Origin: Cherax quadricarinatus
Taxonomy: Eukaryota > Arthropoda > Malacostraca > Decapoda > Parastacidae
Length of the DNA: 64,000 bases
NCBI RefSeq assembly: GCF_038502225.1
Contig: NC_091298.1
Location: 33,651,714-33,715,713 of the forward strand
Direction of reading: 5' to 3'
In this document: piece after piece, positions 1 to 11,300 of the stretch
Layout of the letters: the number at the start of each line of letters is the position of its first letter
Numbering within the stretch: position 1 is the stretch's first letter
Translations under genes and position numbers: made by a program
Notes under the pieces: model-generated
The model's database searches: none
Seen by the model: the letters and a program-made list of their open reading frames with translations, nothing else
What the model was told of the DNA's origin: nothing

Positions 1-1858
1 AAAGCAGTTAAGGCTACAGTGCCACATTTCACAGTACCTAGTTGGTGGCTGTGATGTATTGATGTATTGTTAGAGACACACTGCATATTACTTCAGTCCA
101 CAGGGTCTGTTAGAAGCTTTAGATGAGGTTTAGTCTAGTATTACAATCCAGAACCGGTTCTATAAAAACAAATATTTTATAGTCTGTGTGTGAATGGGGA
201 TTTCTGGGGAATTCCACATTCATAACGCGGAAATTACCGAGCAGAAATGATGTGTTAATGGTGGGTGCGATTTGTGACGAACCGATCGTGATTGCGAACA
301 CGCTCACAGGCAACAAGTTCTCTATTACGCATTAAATGCGTAATAGAGCGAGTACCGTAGCTATTTCAAGAGACGATTTTTGACAATTCCAATGAATATT
401 TCATAGGAATTTCCATACATATTAAACATATAAATAAATATTCACCAGTAGACCATTTATGAGAAGATTTACCTAATAATCTTTGTAATGTTGACATTTA
501 TCTCAATAACATTGGGATTTTACTCATTTCAGACCAATTTGAGCCTGATTTCTGGAAGACCCAAGCCAGTCATGTGTTAAAATTTATAAATCGTTTCTTA
601 TGTTTATTTAGGAAATTGCCTTGGCAACCAAACCTTTGTGATCCCGGTAAAAACTATTAATAAAATAATGAGGTGACTTTTTCTGCTTGAAAGCTACCTA
701 TTACAGCTTAATAATAGTCTATGGGCCTTACCCATAATATTTATTCATAAACCAAGCAGCTTAAAACGTAGGTGCACAAACTACGGAAAGCTCAGTACTG
801 TCACTAAACAATCTGGTTGTATTGTACCTAGAATATATTACATATTTGATCTGGAGTGACATACGAAAAATGTGTCAAAGTAGGATCTGTAAACGGAATA
901 ATATTAGAGTTCTTTAACAGTGTGAAGATCCTTGTATTTGGAATGCATACGACATTCAAACGTCTTAAATACAGGTTACAAATGGAATACAGGGTGGGAA
1001 AGCATACCTGGGTGACTTTACCATTGTTAGTGACCCTTGGGATCATAATTTGCCAGTCTGACTTGACACTCAGACTGGCAAAATATGAGTTTGGGCAGGT
1101 GAAGGTAATTTTCTCCTTTGTCATGTCATTGGGTAAAGCGAGACATCGACTATTCCAGCCACAGTGGAGATTCATGGAAATGAAGCTTCTACTGCTGGGA
1201 ATGTATGAAAATGATTGTTGACATCGCAGTGATTTACGGAGGTTTTTGCTTTAACCTGCACATGTTGCTTGTCTGTTAATATACACAATTAAGTTTATTA
1301 AAGCATAAGTTTGTTAGGGATTAGCAGTGCCATAGGGTTTCTGAACGTGTCAATAAGATTGCGCTCGTTGGTTTCACCAATGCAGTGACCCGATTTCAAA
1401 AAGCCATTTTCTGTGCAAGTGGATGCTAGTGAGCTGGATATTGGTAATATTCTTAGAAAATCAGCGGTGCATGCTTTTATCCTGTGTTTTTATACCACCG
1501 GCAGATAAAGCATCAGAAGATGTACAGCAGCATATAACCTGACATAATTTCAGTTTATAATAGATCACAAACAAGCACAATTGATGCGAATCGCTCAGTG
1601 AATTCAGCCTGTAAGGGTAATTTTTTACTGCATGAAGTGAGAAAACTCCTTGATGAGTGACTTTATCCAAGTTACTATTAATATGTAAACCTCTGCTCTA
1701 CATAAAGGCATATTTCACAAGTTTAGCATCTTATCCATGGAATCAATATATTCATGTAAATTTATCTTGGTTCATTAATAAGAAAACATAAATATCACTG
1801 ACCCAATGACTAACACTATAACATTGTTTTATAGAGAAAACGGAAGAGCTTTGAAATT
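1..1858. other. Gene-free AT-rich stretch
   Basis: No recognisable gene or repeat family. The longest frames (minus 828-1175, plus 856-1221) overlap on opposite strands, match nothing I know and lack codon-use or motif support. The only structure I see is an 11-bp hairpin at about 1050-1081 (arms TTGCCAGTCTG and CAGACTGGCAA). Confidence 0.6.
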
Positions 1859-1945
1859 AAGACATTCATGGTAGGTTTAACATTCATGGTTGGCTTAAAA
1901 CATTCATGGTTGGTTTAAGACATTGATGATAGGTTTAAGACTGGG
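1859..1945. repeat. Short tandem repeat, about 21 bp x 4
   Basis: Four imperfect copies of a unit close to ACATTCATGGTTGGTTTAAG follow one another. The copies differ by one to three bases. The following 1946-2580 stretch holds nothing I recognise apart from short poly-A runs. Confidence 0.7.
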
Positions 1946-2610
1946 TACCTACCATTTTCCTCTTGATTACTGATAGTGAGATTATCTTTCAAGAAATCTA
2001 TAAATTATTTATTATAATGATTATACAGCGGTCAGCAAAAAAAAAAAATAGTTGCCGAAGGTATTTAGGGTATTTTGTGGTTGCTGAATTCGAAAATGTC
2101 AGTACGTTTTCAAATTGGCTCTAGTTTGTGAGATATTGGAAATTACCATCAATTAACAGGAATCTTAGCCATAACGCATGTATATGGATAAGTAGTGACA
2201 ATTTGCATATACAAATAGTTTAAATAAAGTTTAGAATTTAGTTTTAAATGATCTAACATTTAAAGAAATGAGTCATAACAACAACGACCGCATGACAATA
2301 TTGCGTCCTTTATTTTGTTATTTTTTTCAAGATAAACTTCAGTTCTTCACGAAGAGCCTACTTGAACAATCCCAGTGCATTTTGCTACAGTAGTGGCGAA
2401 TACTCTTCGCAAAAAAAAAAAACAGATTTTGTAAAATAAGCCTATCTTGGTTATTTGGAGTGGCGATGAGAGAACAAGACAAGTCTTGGACTCCACATCT
2501 GATTTCCAAAACCTGAGTAGAATGAATACCACAGTAGAAAAATAGGCAAATGAAAAGTTCAAACTTGGATGTGCCTGTGGTGTGGAAACAACTGAAAAAC
2601 ACCACGATAA

Positions 2611-3177
2611 TTGTTATTGCTGTATGGTGAATGTGAAAGTTTCAATCGATACAAGAAAGTCAAGTGGAAATATCATGACTTGGAGTCGGCAAAAAGACCT
2701 GCGGCACACAGTGAAGACGTTACCATACCAGTGTTTACAACACTGCCTGACCTTTCCTTGTCAGATGTTAAAGAAACTCAGGGTTTAGGATGTAACACAG
2801 GTGATAGCAGTGGAAGTGAATATGAAATAAGCATTTCAACACCCCAGCAGTTCTCCCCAGAAGAACTTAATGATCTGGTATGTGACCTCAGTCTATCAAA
2901 GCAAGCATCTCAACTTTTAGGATCCAGAATAAAAGAAAAGAACTGTGTACAACTATAAGTTAAAATAACAGCTTATAGGGCAAGAGAGGTTGAACTCCTT
3001 CCTTACCTCAGCCAAAACGAAGAATTTGTATACTGCAATAATATCCTTAGACTACTTCTTCAAATGGGACTTAAATATCGACCAGGAGATTCGTGGCTGT
3101 TTATAGACAGCTCCTCTAGAAGCTTGAAATGTTTCTTATTGTACATTGGTTCATATGCAATAATTATCGTTATCTGA
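2611..3177 (+). pseudogene. Pseudogene of an uncharacterised arthropod protein family
   Basis: An open frame runs from 2611 to a TAA at 2956-2958 and continues in the same frame to a TGA at 3175-3177, so one nonsense codon interrupts about 189 codons. The first part has an acidic, serine-rich segment (DSSGSEYEISISTPQQFS) followed by LSLSKQASQLLGSRIKEKN. The second has WLFIDSSSRSLKCFLL. From memory, these two blocks resemble a widespread but uncharacterised arthropod protein, often multicopy, with 'SRLKEKN' and 'LFIDSSKRSLK' motifs. Its function is unknown to me. No introns or flanking coding exons are visible, so it is probably a dead dispersed copy. The family call rests on recall and needs a protein search. 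Confidence 0.5.
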
Positions 3178-3345
3178 ATTGTCTTACTAGGGTAATCTGT
3201 TATTATATAGAATGAAGTGCTATTATGTATAACTTGATTTGACTTTTGCATGATACTAAAAATAATTTAAATTCGATTTGTAAGTTAGCCCAGCATGATC
3301 AATATATTTTTCACATCTTATACGTTCTTTCACTGGGATAACAAA

Positions 3346-3729
3346 TTTATCAAAAGCTAGACTTAAGAAATCGTAATGACACGATTGCAAATAAACCATA
3401 CCCCCGGCCGGGATTGAACCCGCGGTCATAGAGTCTCAAAACTCCAGCCCGTCGCGCTAACCACTAGACCAGCTAGCCACAATAAGATTCATCCAACTAG
3501 GTATATTTCTACACCATAGGAAGGTTAGCACAGGCACCTCTGTGACCACAAATGCATTTGTGGTCACAGAGGTGCCTGTGCTAACCTTCCTATGGTGTAG
3601 AAATATACCTAGTTGGATGAATCTTATTGTGGCTAGCTGGTCTAGTGGTTAGCGCGACGGGCTGGAGTTTTGAGACTCTATGACCGCGGGTTCAATCCCG
3701 GCCGGGGGTATGGTTTATCAAAAGCTAGA
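3346..3729. repeat. tRNA-like SINE pair as a perfect palindrome between direct repeats
   Basis: Positions 3391-3718 form a perfect inverted repeat of 328 bp (164-bp arms, no spacer, centre between 3554 and 3555 at AATG|CATT). Each arm carries a tRNA-like unit. On the plus strand it starts near 3631 with an A-box-like TGGTCTAGTGGTTA and has a B-box GGTTCAATCCC at about 3690. The acceptor stem does not pair well and the anticodon loop is irregular, so this is tRNA-derived rather than a working tRNA. A 16-bp direct repeat TTTATCAAAAGCTAGA flanks the structure at 3346-3361 and 3714-3729, which looks like a target-site duplication. Confidence 0.8.
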
Positions 3730-4601
3730 GCTAATCAAGCTAAGACAATGACATTCGGAATCAACATCACAAACTTACCCTAAAATCGGTGTAATATTAA
3801 CTAGAAAATGACTGTTGACCTGTGATATACATAAATTTAATTTTCATTATCTGTTTTTCTTAATTCCATAAAAACAAACCTCGTTTATTTATTAAAGGCG
3901 TGGTGCCACAAGGCATGAGAGGCACTCTAAAATATGGCGTCCTTTACACTCAGATCTTGACAGATAATAGATCACATCACTAACACATACACAGCATTTA
4001 CAAAGCACTGTAAAGTGTTTCCATGTCATGGAATCATGAAAAAACAGCAAGTGAACAATCACATATCTGTTTTGATTGTGTTGCTCCCTGCCAAGTTACT
4101 GTTGTAATGCACACTGAAAAACAATACTACATTGCTCGACGACCAGGTAGAAAATCGAATGGAGTGAAATGGCTAGTGGGTGGATAACCTTCTTGGAATG
4201 TAACCAATTTAAATAATTTATTATGCTTTATAATCATATTGTGTGGGTCAGCTGCTTATTTCTTGCACTTTTTCAAGAGTGAACGTGATTGATGTTACAC
4301 TTCTCGCTGGATAATAAACCTAGCCACACACGCAGCACAACATACTAAACCTCCTGTCAACTGCTTTTTTTTGACTAGTCATACGTTTTTGGTATTTGAA
4401 GTGGCAGCCTTTATAATGGCTAATATTGACTATACAAATAATGTTGTCCTCAGCAATCGATATTGGGCAATTGCCAGATTACTAAAGAATTTGTAATAAC
4501 ATTTGATAGAGTAGCATATGATTTGATTTCTAACTTCAGGCTGTTAGGCATCGAATCGTAATTTTTTTAAAACACAGAATACCCATTTCTTGAGTCAAGA
4601 C
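3730..4601. other. Gene-free stretch
   Basis: No recognisable gene, repeat family or RNA gene. Base composition is like the flanks. Confidence 0.5.
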
Positions 4602-4626
4602 TTTTTTTTTTTTTTTTTTTTTTTTT
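4602..4626. repeat. Poly-T run (25 nt)
   Basis: An uninterrupted run of T. It could be the poly-A end of a minus-strand retroposon, but no flanking element is recognisable. It could also be simple homopolymer expansion. Confidence 0.8.
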
Positions 4627-4857
4627 GATCTCCACATTCATGTGTGGCACTGACGATGCGTTTTTTAGAAATTAGCTATTCTTTCATTTTCTTCTAGTAA
4701 TTTTTGATTGAATTCAGGTCAAGGCTGTTCACTAGACAATGAAAAACATTGAAGTTGTTCTCTTGCAATCATTTCTTGAACCCTTGTGACTAGTGACATG
4801 GGGCACCGTCTCATATAAAGTGTGTCTGGTGGCAGGAATCTTGAAGCATGTGACAAA

Positions 4858-5290
4858 GTACTGTATGTGACGAAAAATACTGTATGTGAAGAAAATTACT
4901 ATATATACAGAAAAGTATTGTATGTATAGAAAAGTACTGTATGTACAGAAAATTACTGTATGTACAGAAAATTACTGTATGTACATAAAAGTACTATATT
5001 TACAGAAGAGTACTGTATGTACAGAAGTATTGTACCGTATGTATAGGAAAGTACTGTATATACAGAAGTACGATATTTTACGTACAGTGCTGTACTTCTG
5101 TACATAATGTACTGCATGCACAGAAGTACGATTTTGTATATATGGTACTGTATTTATGTATAAACTGTACTGTATGGAAAGAAATACGGTAATGAATGTA
5201 CAAATCTGCACAGCTGCACATACTGCACTATTTATATTTACAGCACTGTACTGCTGAACATACTGTACTGTATGTACAGAAGGTACAAAT
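4858..5290. repeat. Minisatellite built on GTACTGTATGTACAGAA
   Basis: About 20 degenerate copies of a 17-18 bp unit near GTACTGTATGTACAGAAAA. The unit contains GTAC and TGTACA palindromes, so single strands could fold at many places. The copies are most regular at 4880-5000 and decay towards 5290. Short frames on both strands here simply read the repeat. Confidence 0.85.
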
Positions 5291-5574
5291 TAATATGACC
5301 TGGTCAGTGTCACCAGTCAGTTGGCGTGAGATGCGAGTCTCGGGGAGTAGCTGATGCATACCAGTGTACTGTAGCCAGTCTGACGTAACTTTATATGATT
5401 TACATGACAATTAGTTTGCCTTAAAATTAAAAACTTAATTTGTAAAGGGGTGTACAGGTAAGCCAGCTGAAGGCCTCGGTCAGATGACCAAAAGCTCCAG
5501 TGGTGGATCATCATATGACTAAGACCCACGTCAGGAAACAATTGCCCTATTTTATGACAAAATTTATCTTACCT

Positions 5575-6690
5575 AACTAGTTTGCCTTTTAGATGAATTA
5601 GCCTTTTATTTATAGTTTCAAGCCTCCACAATCAATGACGTCTAGTGACCTATACATAAAGTGTAGCATGCTACTCATGACCTTCAGCCTATAATCCCTA
5701 ATTATATCTATATCACCTTGCCTCCCAGCTATCACCATTAGCTTCTAAATAATGACTTTTTTCCTTTATCCACAGAGTTTAGATATTTTTATGTGATTCC
5801 AACTTTTTTATCCATTGCTTGTTTCACATCCATGGCCTGAAGCCTGTCTAAAATATTTTGCCTCCTATCCATCTCGTTTTCGCGTCTATGGAAAACTCTC
5901 ACATTATATCCATAGCGTACAGCCTCCTGTAGATTTTATTTCACTACTTCTTAGTTTACCCAGTAACCTGTAGCCTCCAATCCATTACCTCTAGTTTTAC
6001 TATCCGGAACCTTTAGGGTCCAATCGACGAAAAGTGATTTTTATCCATGATTACAAGTCTCCTATCCACAACCTTCTGAATTTTATCCATGACCGTCTTG
6101 TCCTCTCTTCATTCTCTTTGATCTTTTGCTTCTAATCTTTGACCCGTATTGCCTTCTACCCTCGAAATTTTGCCTTTTGTCCATGGCATTTAATTTCCTA
6201 AACATTACCACCAATGATGATTTCTCATCACTATTATGACCTTTGCCCTCCTTGTAATGACCCTAAATCTCTTCTCATATTCTCTAGTCTGCTATTCATG
6301 ATATTTAGCCTCCTGTTTATAATGTATAGACATCTATTCTCGCTCTCTAATCACTTTCCATTACCTCAAGTTTCTTATACGCGATATCTTGCTTCTTATC
6401 AATGATTCATTTTTCTTGTACGTTAATTCTTACCGCTTATAAAAGACTGACTACTGCTTGTACGTTATTTCTTGCCTCTTACGTATGACCTACAACATCT
6501 TGTACATGATGCCTAACCTCTTGTTCATGATCTCTAACCTCCTTTCCATGACCTTTTGTCTCGTGTAAATGAGCAGTTGCAGCCTGTCTATCATCACTTA
6601 CTGCTTATCCAGGGCTTCTAGCCACTTAGGCATGACCTCATGGCACTAACTCATGAATTCTAGCCTACTACATATGATTTCCAATCTCCT
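5575..6690. repeat. Ancient degenerate minisatellite, about 1.1 kb
   Basis: Blocks resembling GCCTCCTATCCATGACCT recur with irregular spacing of roughly 20-35 bp. Examples lie near 5866, 5928, 5978, 6058, 6306, 6470, 6513 and 6537. The plus strand is strongly C/T-biased. No copy is exact, so this looks like a very old tandem array. Alternatively it is merely a biased pyrimidine-rich tract; a self dot-plot would decide. Confidence 0.5.
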
Positions 6691-6712
6691 ACACACACAC
6701 ACACACACACAC

Positions 6713-6754
<42 letters not shown>
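6691..6754. repeat. (AC)n(TA)n microsatellite
   Basis: About 12 AC units (6691-6715) are followed by about 19 TA units. The array abuts the terminus of the PLE-1 copy that starts at 6755. Confidence 0.95.
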
Positions 6755-6759
<5 letters not shown>

Positions 6760-7459
6760 GCAATAAGATCACAGTAAACAGGTGATTTTAAAATATGCAA
6801 AACAACCACTATGAAAGAGTAGTGAAATTCCAATTGCTTTCGTGACTACTCACATTGTCAAGGAACTATGAAAGTAATACATCAAAGGAAGGCAATTAAA
6901 AGGGCTTAGATTACACCTCACAGTCAACCCCCACATCAAAGAAACACCTGACGCGCGGCAATACCGGACTCATAAGAAAAGAGGAACACTGCAGTAGGTC
7001 CGCTGGTCCAACTAGACAGGTCCTCACGACATCCCACTAACAAAATATTTTACCCAAGAAATAAGGTTTATTATTAGTCCAATGTATTATTAAACTTTAA
7101 CAAAATTTTATTAATTATAAATGAGTCTAATTTATATAAACCTAAGGAAATATTCATATTATTTTCAAAACTGCTTTTCATGAAACATGATTCAATTATA
7201 TTCCTGTCGACCATGGACTTGCTTGATACAACTTTCTCAACTTTTTGAAAATCAATTGGATGGTTAAAATCTCTCACATGAATAAATAGAGCATTGGAAT
7301 CTTGTCCAGTTCTAATGCTACATTTATATTGTTTTAATCTAAGTTCGAGATTTTTACCGGTTTGACCAACTTTATCGCAAATTTTACAAGGAATCTTATA
7401 GACACATCCGTCAACATTTTGGGGGGAATTCTTTATCAAAAGTTTTTTTTACTGTATCC
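6755..7459 (-). mobile_element. PLE-1 (Penelope-like), 3' part, minus strand
   Basis: On the minus strand, 7439-7074 encodes a GIY-YIG endonuclease domain of a Penelope-like element. It has the N-terminal GCVYKIPCKICDKV with its cysteine pair and GQTGKNLELRLKQ, although two codons of the usual VYYGQTGK are missing here. The 3' region (7073-6755) holds a terminal repeat, a hammerhead-like motif at 6826-6866 and the end sequence that abuts (TA)n. The reverse transcriptase part is absent. At about 7459 this copy meets a plus-strand PLE-1 copy head to head. Penelope elements combine an RT related to telomerase RT with a GIY-YIG nuclease; this fragment keeps only the nuclease. Confidence 0.85.
6826..6866 (-). 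ncRNA. Hammerhead-like motif in PLE-1 terminus (decayed)
   Basis: Minus strand: stem I GTTCC, core TTGACAA, hairpin GTGA-GTAG-TCAC, GAAA, then GCAATTGG. Compared with the copy at 26,896-26,935 the core has ATA changed to ACA and the AGCGCT palindrome is damaged, so activity is unlikely. Confidence 0.45.
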
Positions 7460-7772
7460 ATGTATGTAATTGATAAATCATTTAAAATTGCTAGAAATAC
7501 TTTTTACAACCCAAAAATGGACAACCAACCTTATTCAACTAAAACTATGTTGGTTCTCCCTTACCATGAAAACTTGGCTGATATGCCTTCCCTTCTTAAG
7601 ACTTTTAATATACAAATTGCATTTAAAAATCTTGATAAAGTAAAAAAAAACTTTTGATAAAAAATTTCCCCCAAAATGTAAAAAGGTGTGTCTATAAGAT
7701 TCCTTGTAAAAATTGCGCTAAAGTTTATTACGGTCAAACTGGTAAAAATCTCGAACTTAGATTAAAACAACA
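7460..7772 (+). mobile_element. PLE-1 plus-strand copy, 5' segment before LTR insertion
   Basis: The frame starting VIDKSFKIARNTFYNPK is the PLE-1 region between RT and nuclease, matching 27,940-28,130. It is followed, after a frame change in a poly-A/poly-T stretch (7640-7660), by the start of the GIY-YIG domain (CVYKIPCKNCAKVYYGQTG). The coding sequence is cut at 7772 inside the nuclease by the LTR retrotransposon and resumes at 15,202. Confidence 0.85.
7768..7772. repeat. Target-site duplication (left), CAACA
   Basis: CAACA here and CAGCA at 15,202-15,206 flank the LTR element. Five bases with one mismatch is what Ty3/gypsy-type integration normally leaves. The intact PLE-1 copy near 28,245 shows the uninterrupted target. 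Confidence 0.7.
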
Positions 7773-8859
7773 TGTGAAGGCTTACTCAGCCCTGTAACAA
7801 CTTCAGACAGTATTACCAAGGCTGGCTCCTCCTCAGGAAAATTAATGAATAGAAAAAGAACAAAAACTGACAAACATAAAAAATTTATTATTTAGAAAAT
7901 ATAAAATATAAAACACTTAAATATGAAGTATTAATCCTACATTAAAGAAAATGAAAAATGAAAAATATAAATGATAACTGAATTTAACGCTAATATAAAT
8001 GTATATGAAACTTGGGTTGGTGTTGGTGACACTGCGTGTTGTTGAAATCGTAGCCGTTGCTGATGATGGGGGAGGGGGTCGCAGGTGTTGATGACAACCC
8101 ACCGGCTCGTTCTTCACAGATTTTCTAGCCGTCCATAATCCTTCCAGATGACAGGAAAGCAGGTTTTCTCCACTGCAATGATGAGGGGTTATATCCTGCT
8201 ACTTGCATACACAAACAGGTAAGTGGATCAAAATTTGGGACATCTGCGACCGTTAGTCCATCTCCTTCAATTCTACTCGTAGATTGGCAGGTGACCCTCT
8301 CTGTCATCCAAGTTGGAAAGATAGACAGGTTACCCACTGTTTAAGAAATCACTCTCCATGATAAGTACAATACCTAAAAGACGTGGTGATCATTACAACA
8401 GTCAACCTAGAGCAAGACTGAAAGGACTAAGTTTATTATTGGTCAAAAGTGAAGCTTTCAACCAATATATCCACTAGAATACAAGGCAGGCATGTACTTA
8501 CAGTAGTGCTGGGAGCTGTGAGTCTAGTGATTACTGTTTGGACCGGAGCCCCACACGTCACCTATTGGGGGGGGTGGAAGGAGGAGGGGAAGGGATAGCC
8601 GGAGCTAGACTGACCCTACCTTAACAAGCAGTCGGCAATCAAACTATCACTTTAGGGGTGGGGGAAAAAGGCGGGAATAGCGGGAGCTAGACTTACCTTA
8701 CCTTAACAAGTAGCCGGCAAGCAAACTATCACTTTCGGGGAGGGGGAAAAAGGGGGGCGGGAATAGTGGGAGCTGGACTTACCCTACCTTAACAAGTAGC
8801 CGGCAATGAAACTATCGTTACTATATCGCTACTCCTATCTATTGAACTTTTCCCTCACA
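7773..8859 (-). repeat. 3' LTR of the gypsy-type element
   Basis: Pairs with 14,124-15,201. The ends have the usual TG...CA within a 5-bp inverted TGTGA/TCACA. At 8565-8815, near its sense-strand start (U3), there are about three direct repeats of 82-87 bp containing GCCGGC and a G-rich tract. These could be promoter or enhancer repeats. Confidence 0.95.
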
Positions 8860-8871
8860 CTCCCCCATACC
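8860..8871 (-). other. Polypurine tract
   Basis: Sense strand GGTATGGGGGAG ends directly at the TGTG of the 3' LTR, the expected place for the plus-strand DNA primer of an LTR retrotransposon. Confidence 0.75.
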
Positions 8872-8953
8872 AAGACTTATAGTCAAGGAGTATAAGAAGA
8901 ATAGGCGAGGAAAAAGTTCTAACATGTGGAAGTCACGTAAGGCAACAAATCTT

Positions 8954-11300
8954 CTACTGACTGTCACGACTTAACCAGTCAGAGAAATAATTGGATGAAC
9001 CATTGATATACACAATATGGAACTTAAAAGCCTGGAGTGCCAATGTCCACCTCAAGAGGCGACTGTTGGTTCCCTTAAAAGTTTCTAGGTATATCAAAGG
9101 TTTGTGGTCCGTTTCTAAAACGAATTCTTTTCCCAGTAAATAAAATTTAAGTTTGGAGATACCCCACACAGGGGCTAAACATTCCTTTTCTATTGTGGAG
9201 TATCTCGTTTCTGCGGGAAGGAGTTTCTGGCTTAGGAAGCATGCAGGGAAGGGAGTACCATCATGGTATTGTAGTAACACCGCACCTAAGCCAGTATTGG
9301 AGGCATCAGTTCTTAAACAAAATGTTTTATTAATATCTGGAATCTTAAGTATAGGGTCTTTCGAAAAGTTACTTTTAATCTCATTAAACTTCTCCCGAGC
9401 TACGTCGGAAAGTTCAAGAGGTTCCTTCACAGACTTTTTAAGGAAGTCGGATAAGATGCCTGTAAGATCAGTAAGGTTCGGGATAAACCGTGCATAAAAA
9501 TTTACAGAACCAAGAAAGCTACGCATGAGTTTCTTGGTTTTGGGGAATTTAAATTCTAATAAAGCTTTGATCTTACTGGGAAGAGGCTGCAGAGAGTTAT
9601 TAGAAAGTATCAGTCCAAGATATCTAATCTTGTTATACCCAAGGAAGCATTTCTTCGGCTTGGCAGTGAGGCCATGTGAGCATAACCTACGCAAAACTGA
9701 TGTTAATGTTTGGATATGTTCGCCCCACGTGGATGTCATTACGTAAATGTTATCAAAATAAACTGAAACATTTGGCATATTACCCAAGACCTTTCTCATC
9801 AGTCTCACGTAGGTAGCACAGGCAGTTACCAAACCGAAGGGCATAGTTCTATATTGCATCAATCCTTGGTGTGTAGGAAAAGCGGTGTACTGCTTAGAAG
9901 AAGGATCTAACATTACTTGATGATATGCCTGCGCAATATCAATCTCTGAAAAGAAGGAAGCGTCATAAAATTTGTGTAGATCGCTATCTATCAAGGGCAT
10001 AGGTTCAGCATCCCACCAAGTTATAGCATTAAGGCCTCTGAAGTCAATAGCAAGTCTATATGAATTATCCTCCTCCTTAACCATGACTACTGGTGAGCAA
10101 TATGCAGATACTGAAGGGTCAATGATCTTTAGTTTTAATAACGTGTTTACCTCTCGGTCAAGTGCATCCCTAAGGTGAACTGGAACTGGGTATAATTTTC
10201 GTTTGATAGGATTGTCCGTCACTAAGTCAATCTTATGGACTACCGTGGAGGTAACACCTGGAATATCAGTAAAGACGTCTGAAAAGTTACTCACACATTG
10301 AAGTAGCTCATGTCTCTTATGGTCATCCAAAGATTCATTAATATTAATGTTGGTTGCGCCCGAGTGGTCAAGAGTCACCAAGTCATGCAGCTCTTCATCA
10401 TAGTCTAAGTTAGAGGTGTAAATTACACACACCTTACATTCTTCAGTTGTTTTATCAAGTTCGTGTGGAAAAACTAAGTCAAAGTTATTAAGGCAGTTAA
10501 CCGAATTTCTTCGGTAATATTTCTTAAGGATGTTGATATGATAAAGCTTAGGTTTCCCCTTGACTTCTATGAGGCAGTCAACTTTCCCACAAATTTTTAA
10601 TACTTTATATGGACCTTTCCATGCTACTAATAATTTATTTGACTTGATAGGCAAAAGTACCAGAACTTCATCCCCTACTTTAAAACTTCTCCTCTGACTT
10701 TTGGAATCAAAATAGGTTTTGTACTGGTCCATTGACAAGCTTAGGTTTTTCGAAACTATGTCAGAGGTCTCCTCAAGTTTGGATCTAAGGTCAAGGAGAA
10801 ACTGGTAAGAACACTGAACCTCAGCACTCACCTCATTAGTCCATAAGTCATGAAGGATGGACAATGGGCCTCTGGCCTGTCTACCATAGAGAAGTTCAAA
10901 AGGTGAAAACCCCAAAGAGTCACTGGGAACTTCCCTCATGGCAAACAAAGCACAGGGTAGGTAACGATGCCACTCCTTAGGTTTAAGGGAACAAAGTTTC
11001 CTTAAAATGGACTTGAGAATCGAATGCTGGCGCTCAATCCTCCCATTACAGCTGGGATGATAGGGTGTGGTGAAGATAGGCTTCACTCCCAGAAGGTGGT
11101 AGAGATGTTGCATTAAGTCAGATGTGAATTGTGTCCCACGGTCAGACAAAATTTCTCTAGGGACGCCCACTCTGGAGAAGATGGACAAAAGGGCTTCAGC
11201 CACCTCTGTAGTAGTTACGGTCTTCAAGGGTACAGCTTCAGGGAAACTCGAAGCATAATCAACTAATGTTAATATATATCTATGTCCCCCAGATGAAAGT
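8954..11300 (-). pseudogene. pol: Pol: integrase core, RT and RNase H in one frame
   Basis: The frame is open from about 11,300 to the stop at 8954. It begins inside the integrase core (ILTLVDYASSFPEAV), continues through the second catalytic Asp (LSDRGTQFT) and the catalytic Glu (NGRIERQHS), and then a GPY/F-like module (WKGPYKVLK). RT follows: PVPVHLRDALDREV, then YSPV-type AYCSPVVMVKEED, AIDFRGLNAIT and MPFGL. The active site reads YFDN instead of the usual Y-x-D-D, so the second metal-binding Asp is lost. RNase H begins at LRTDASNTGLGAVLLQ and has the later TIEKECLA and ETDHKPL motifs. The order integrase-RT-RNase H in one uninterrupted frame rules out a simple assembly rearrangement. The upstream integrase part is in another frame. 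Confidence 0.9.

Noticed and set aside
856..1221. 121-codon frame as a possible gene
   Set aside because: Overlaps another long frame on the opposite strand, with no motif, signal or family resemblance.
3631..3710. Functional tRNA gene
   Set aside because: A- and B-boxes are present, but the acceptor stem does not pair and the anticodon loop size is wrong. The unit is part of a palindromic repeat.
9153..10178. Plus-strand frames inside pol
   Set aside because: Shadows of the minus-strand RT and RNase H frame, with no motifs.
8954..11300. Integrase-first order caused by nested insertion or misassembly
   Set aside because: Integrase C-terminus and RT are in one continuous frame, and no repeat or duplication lies at the joint.
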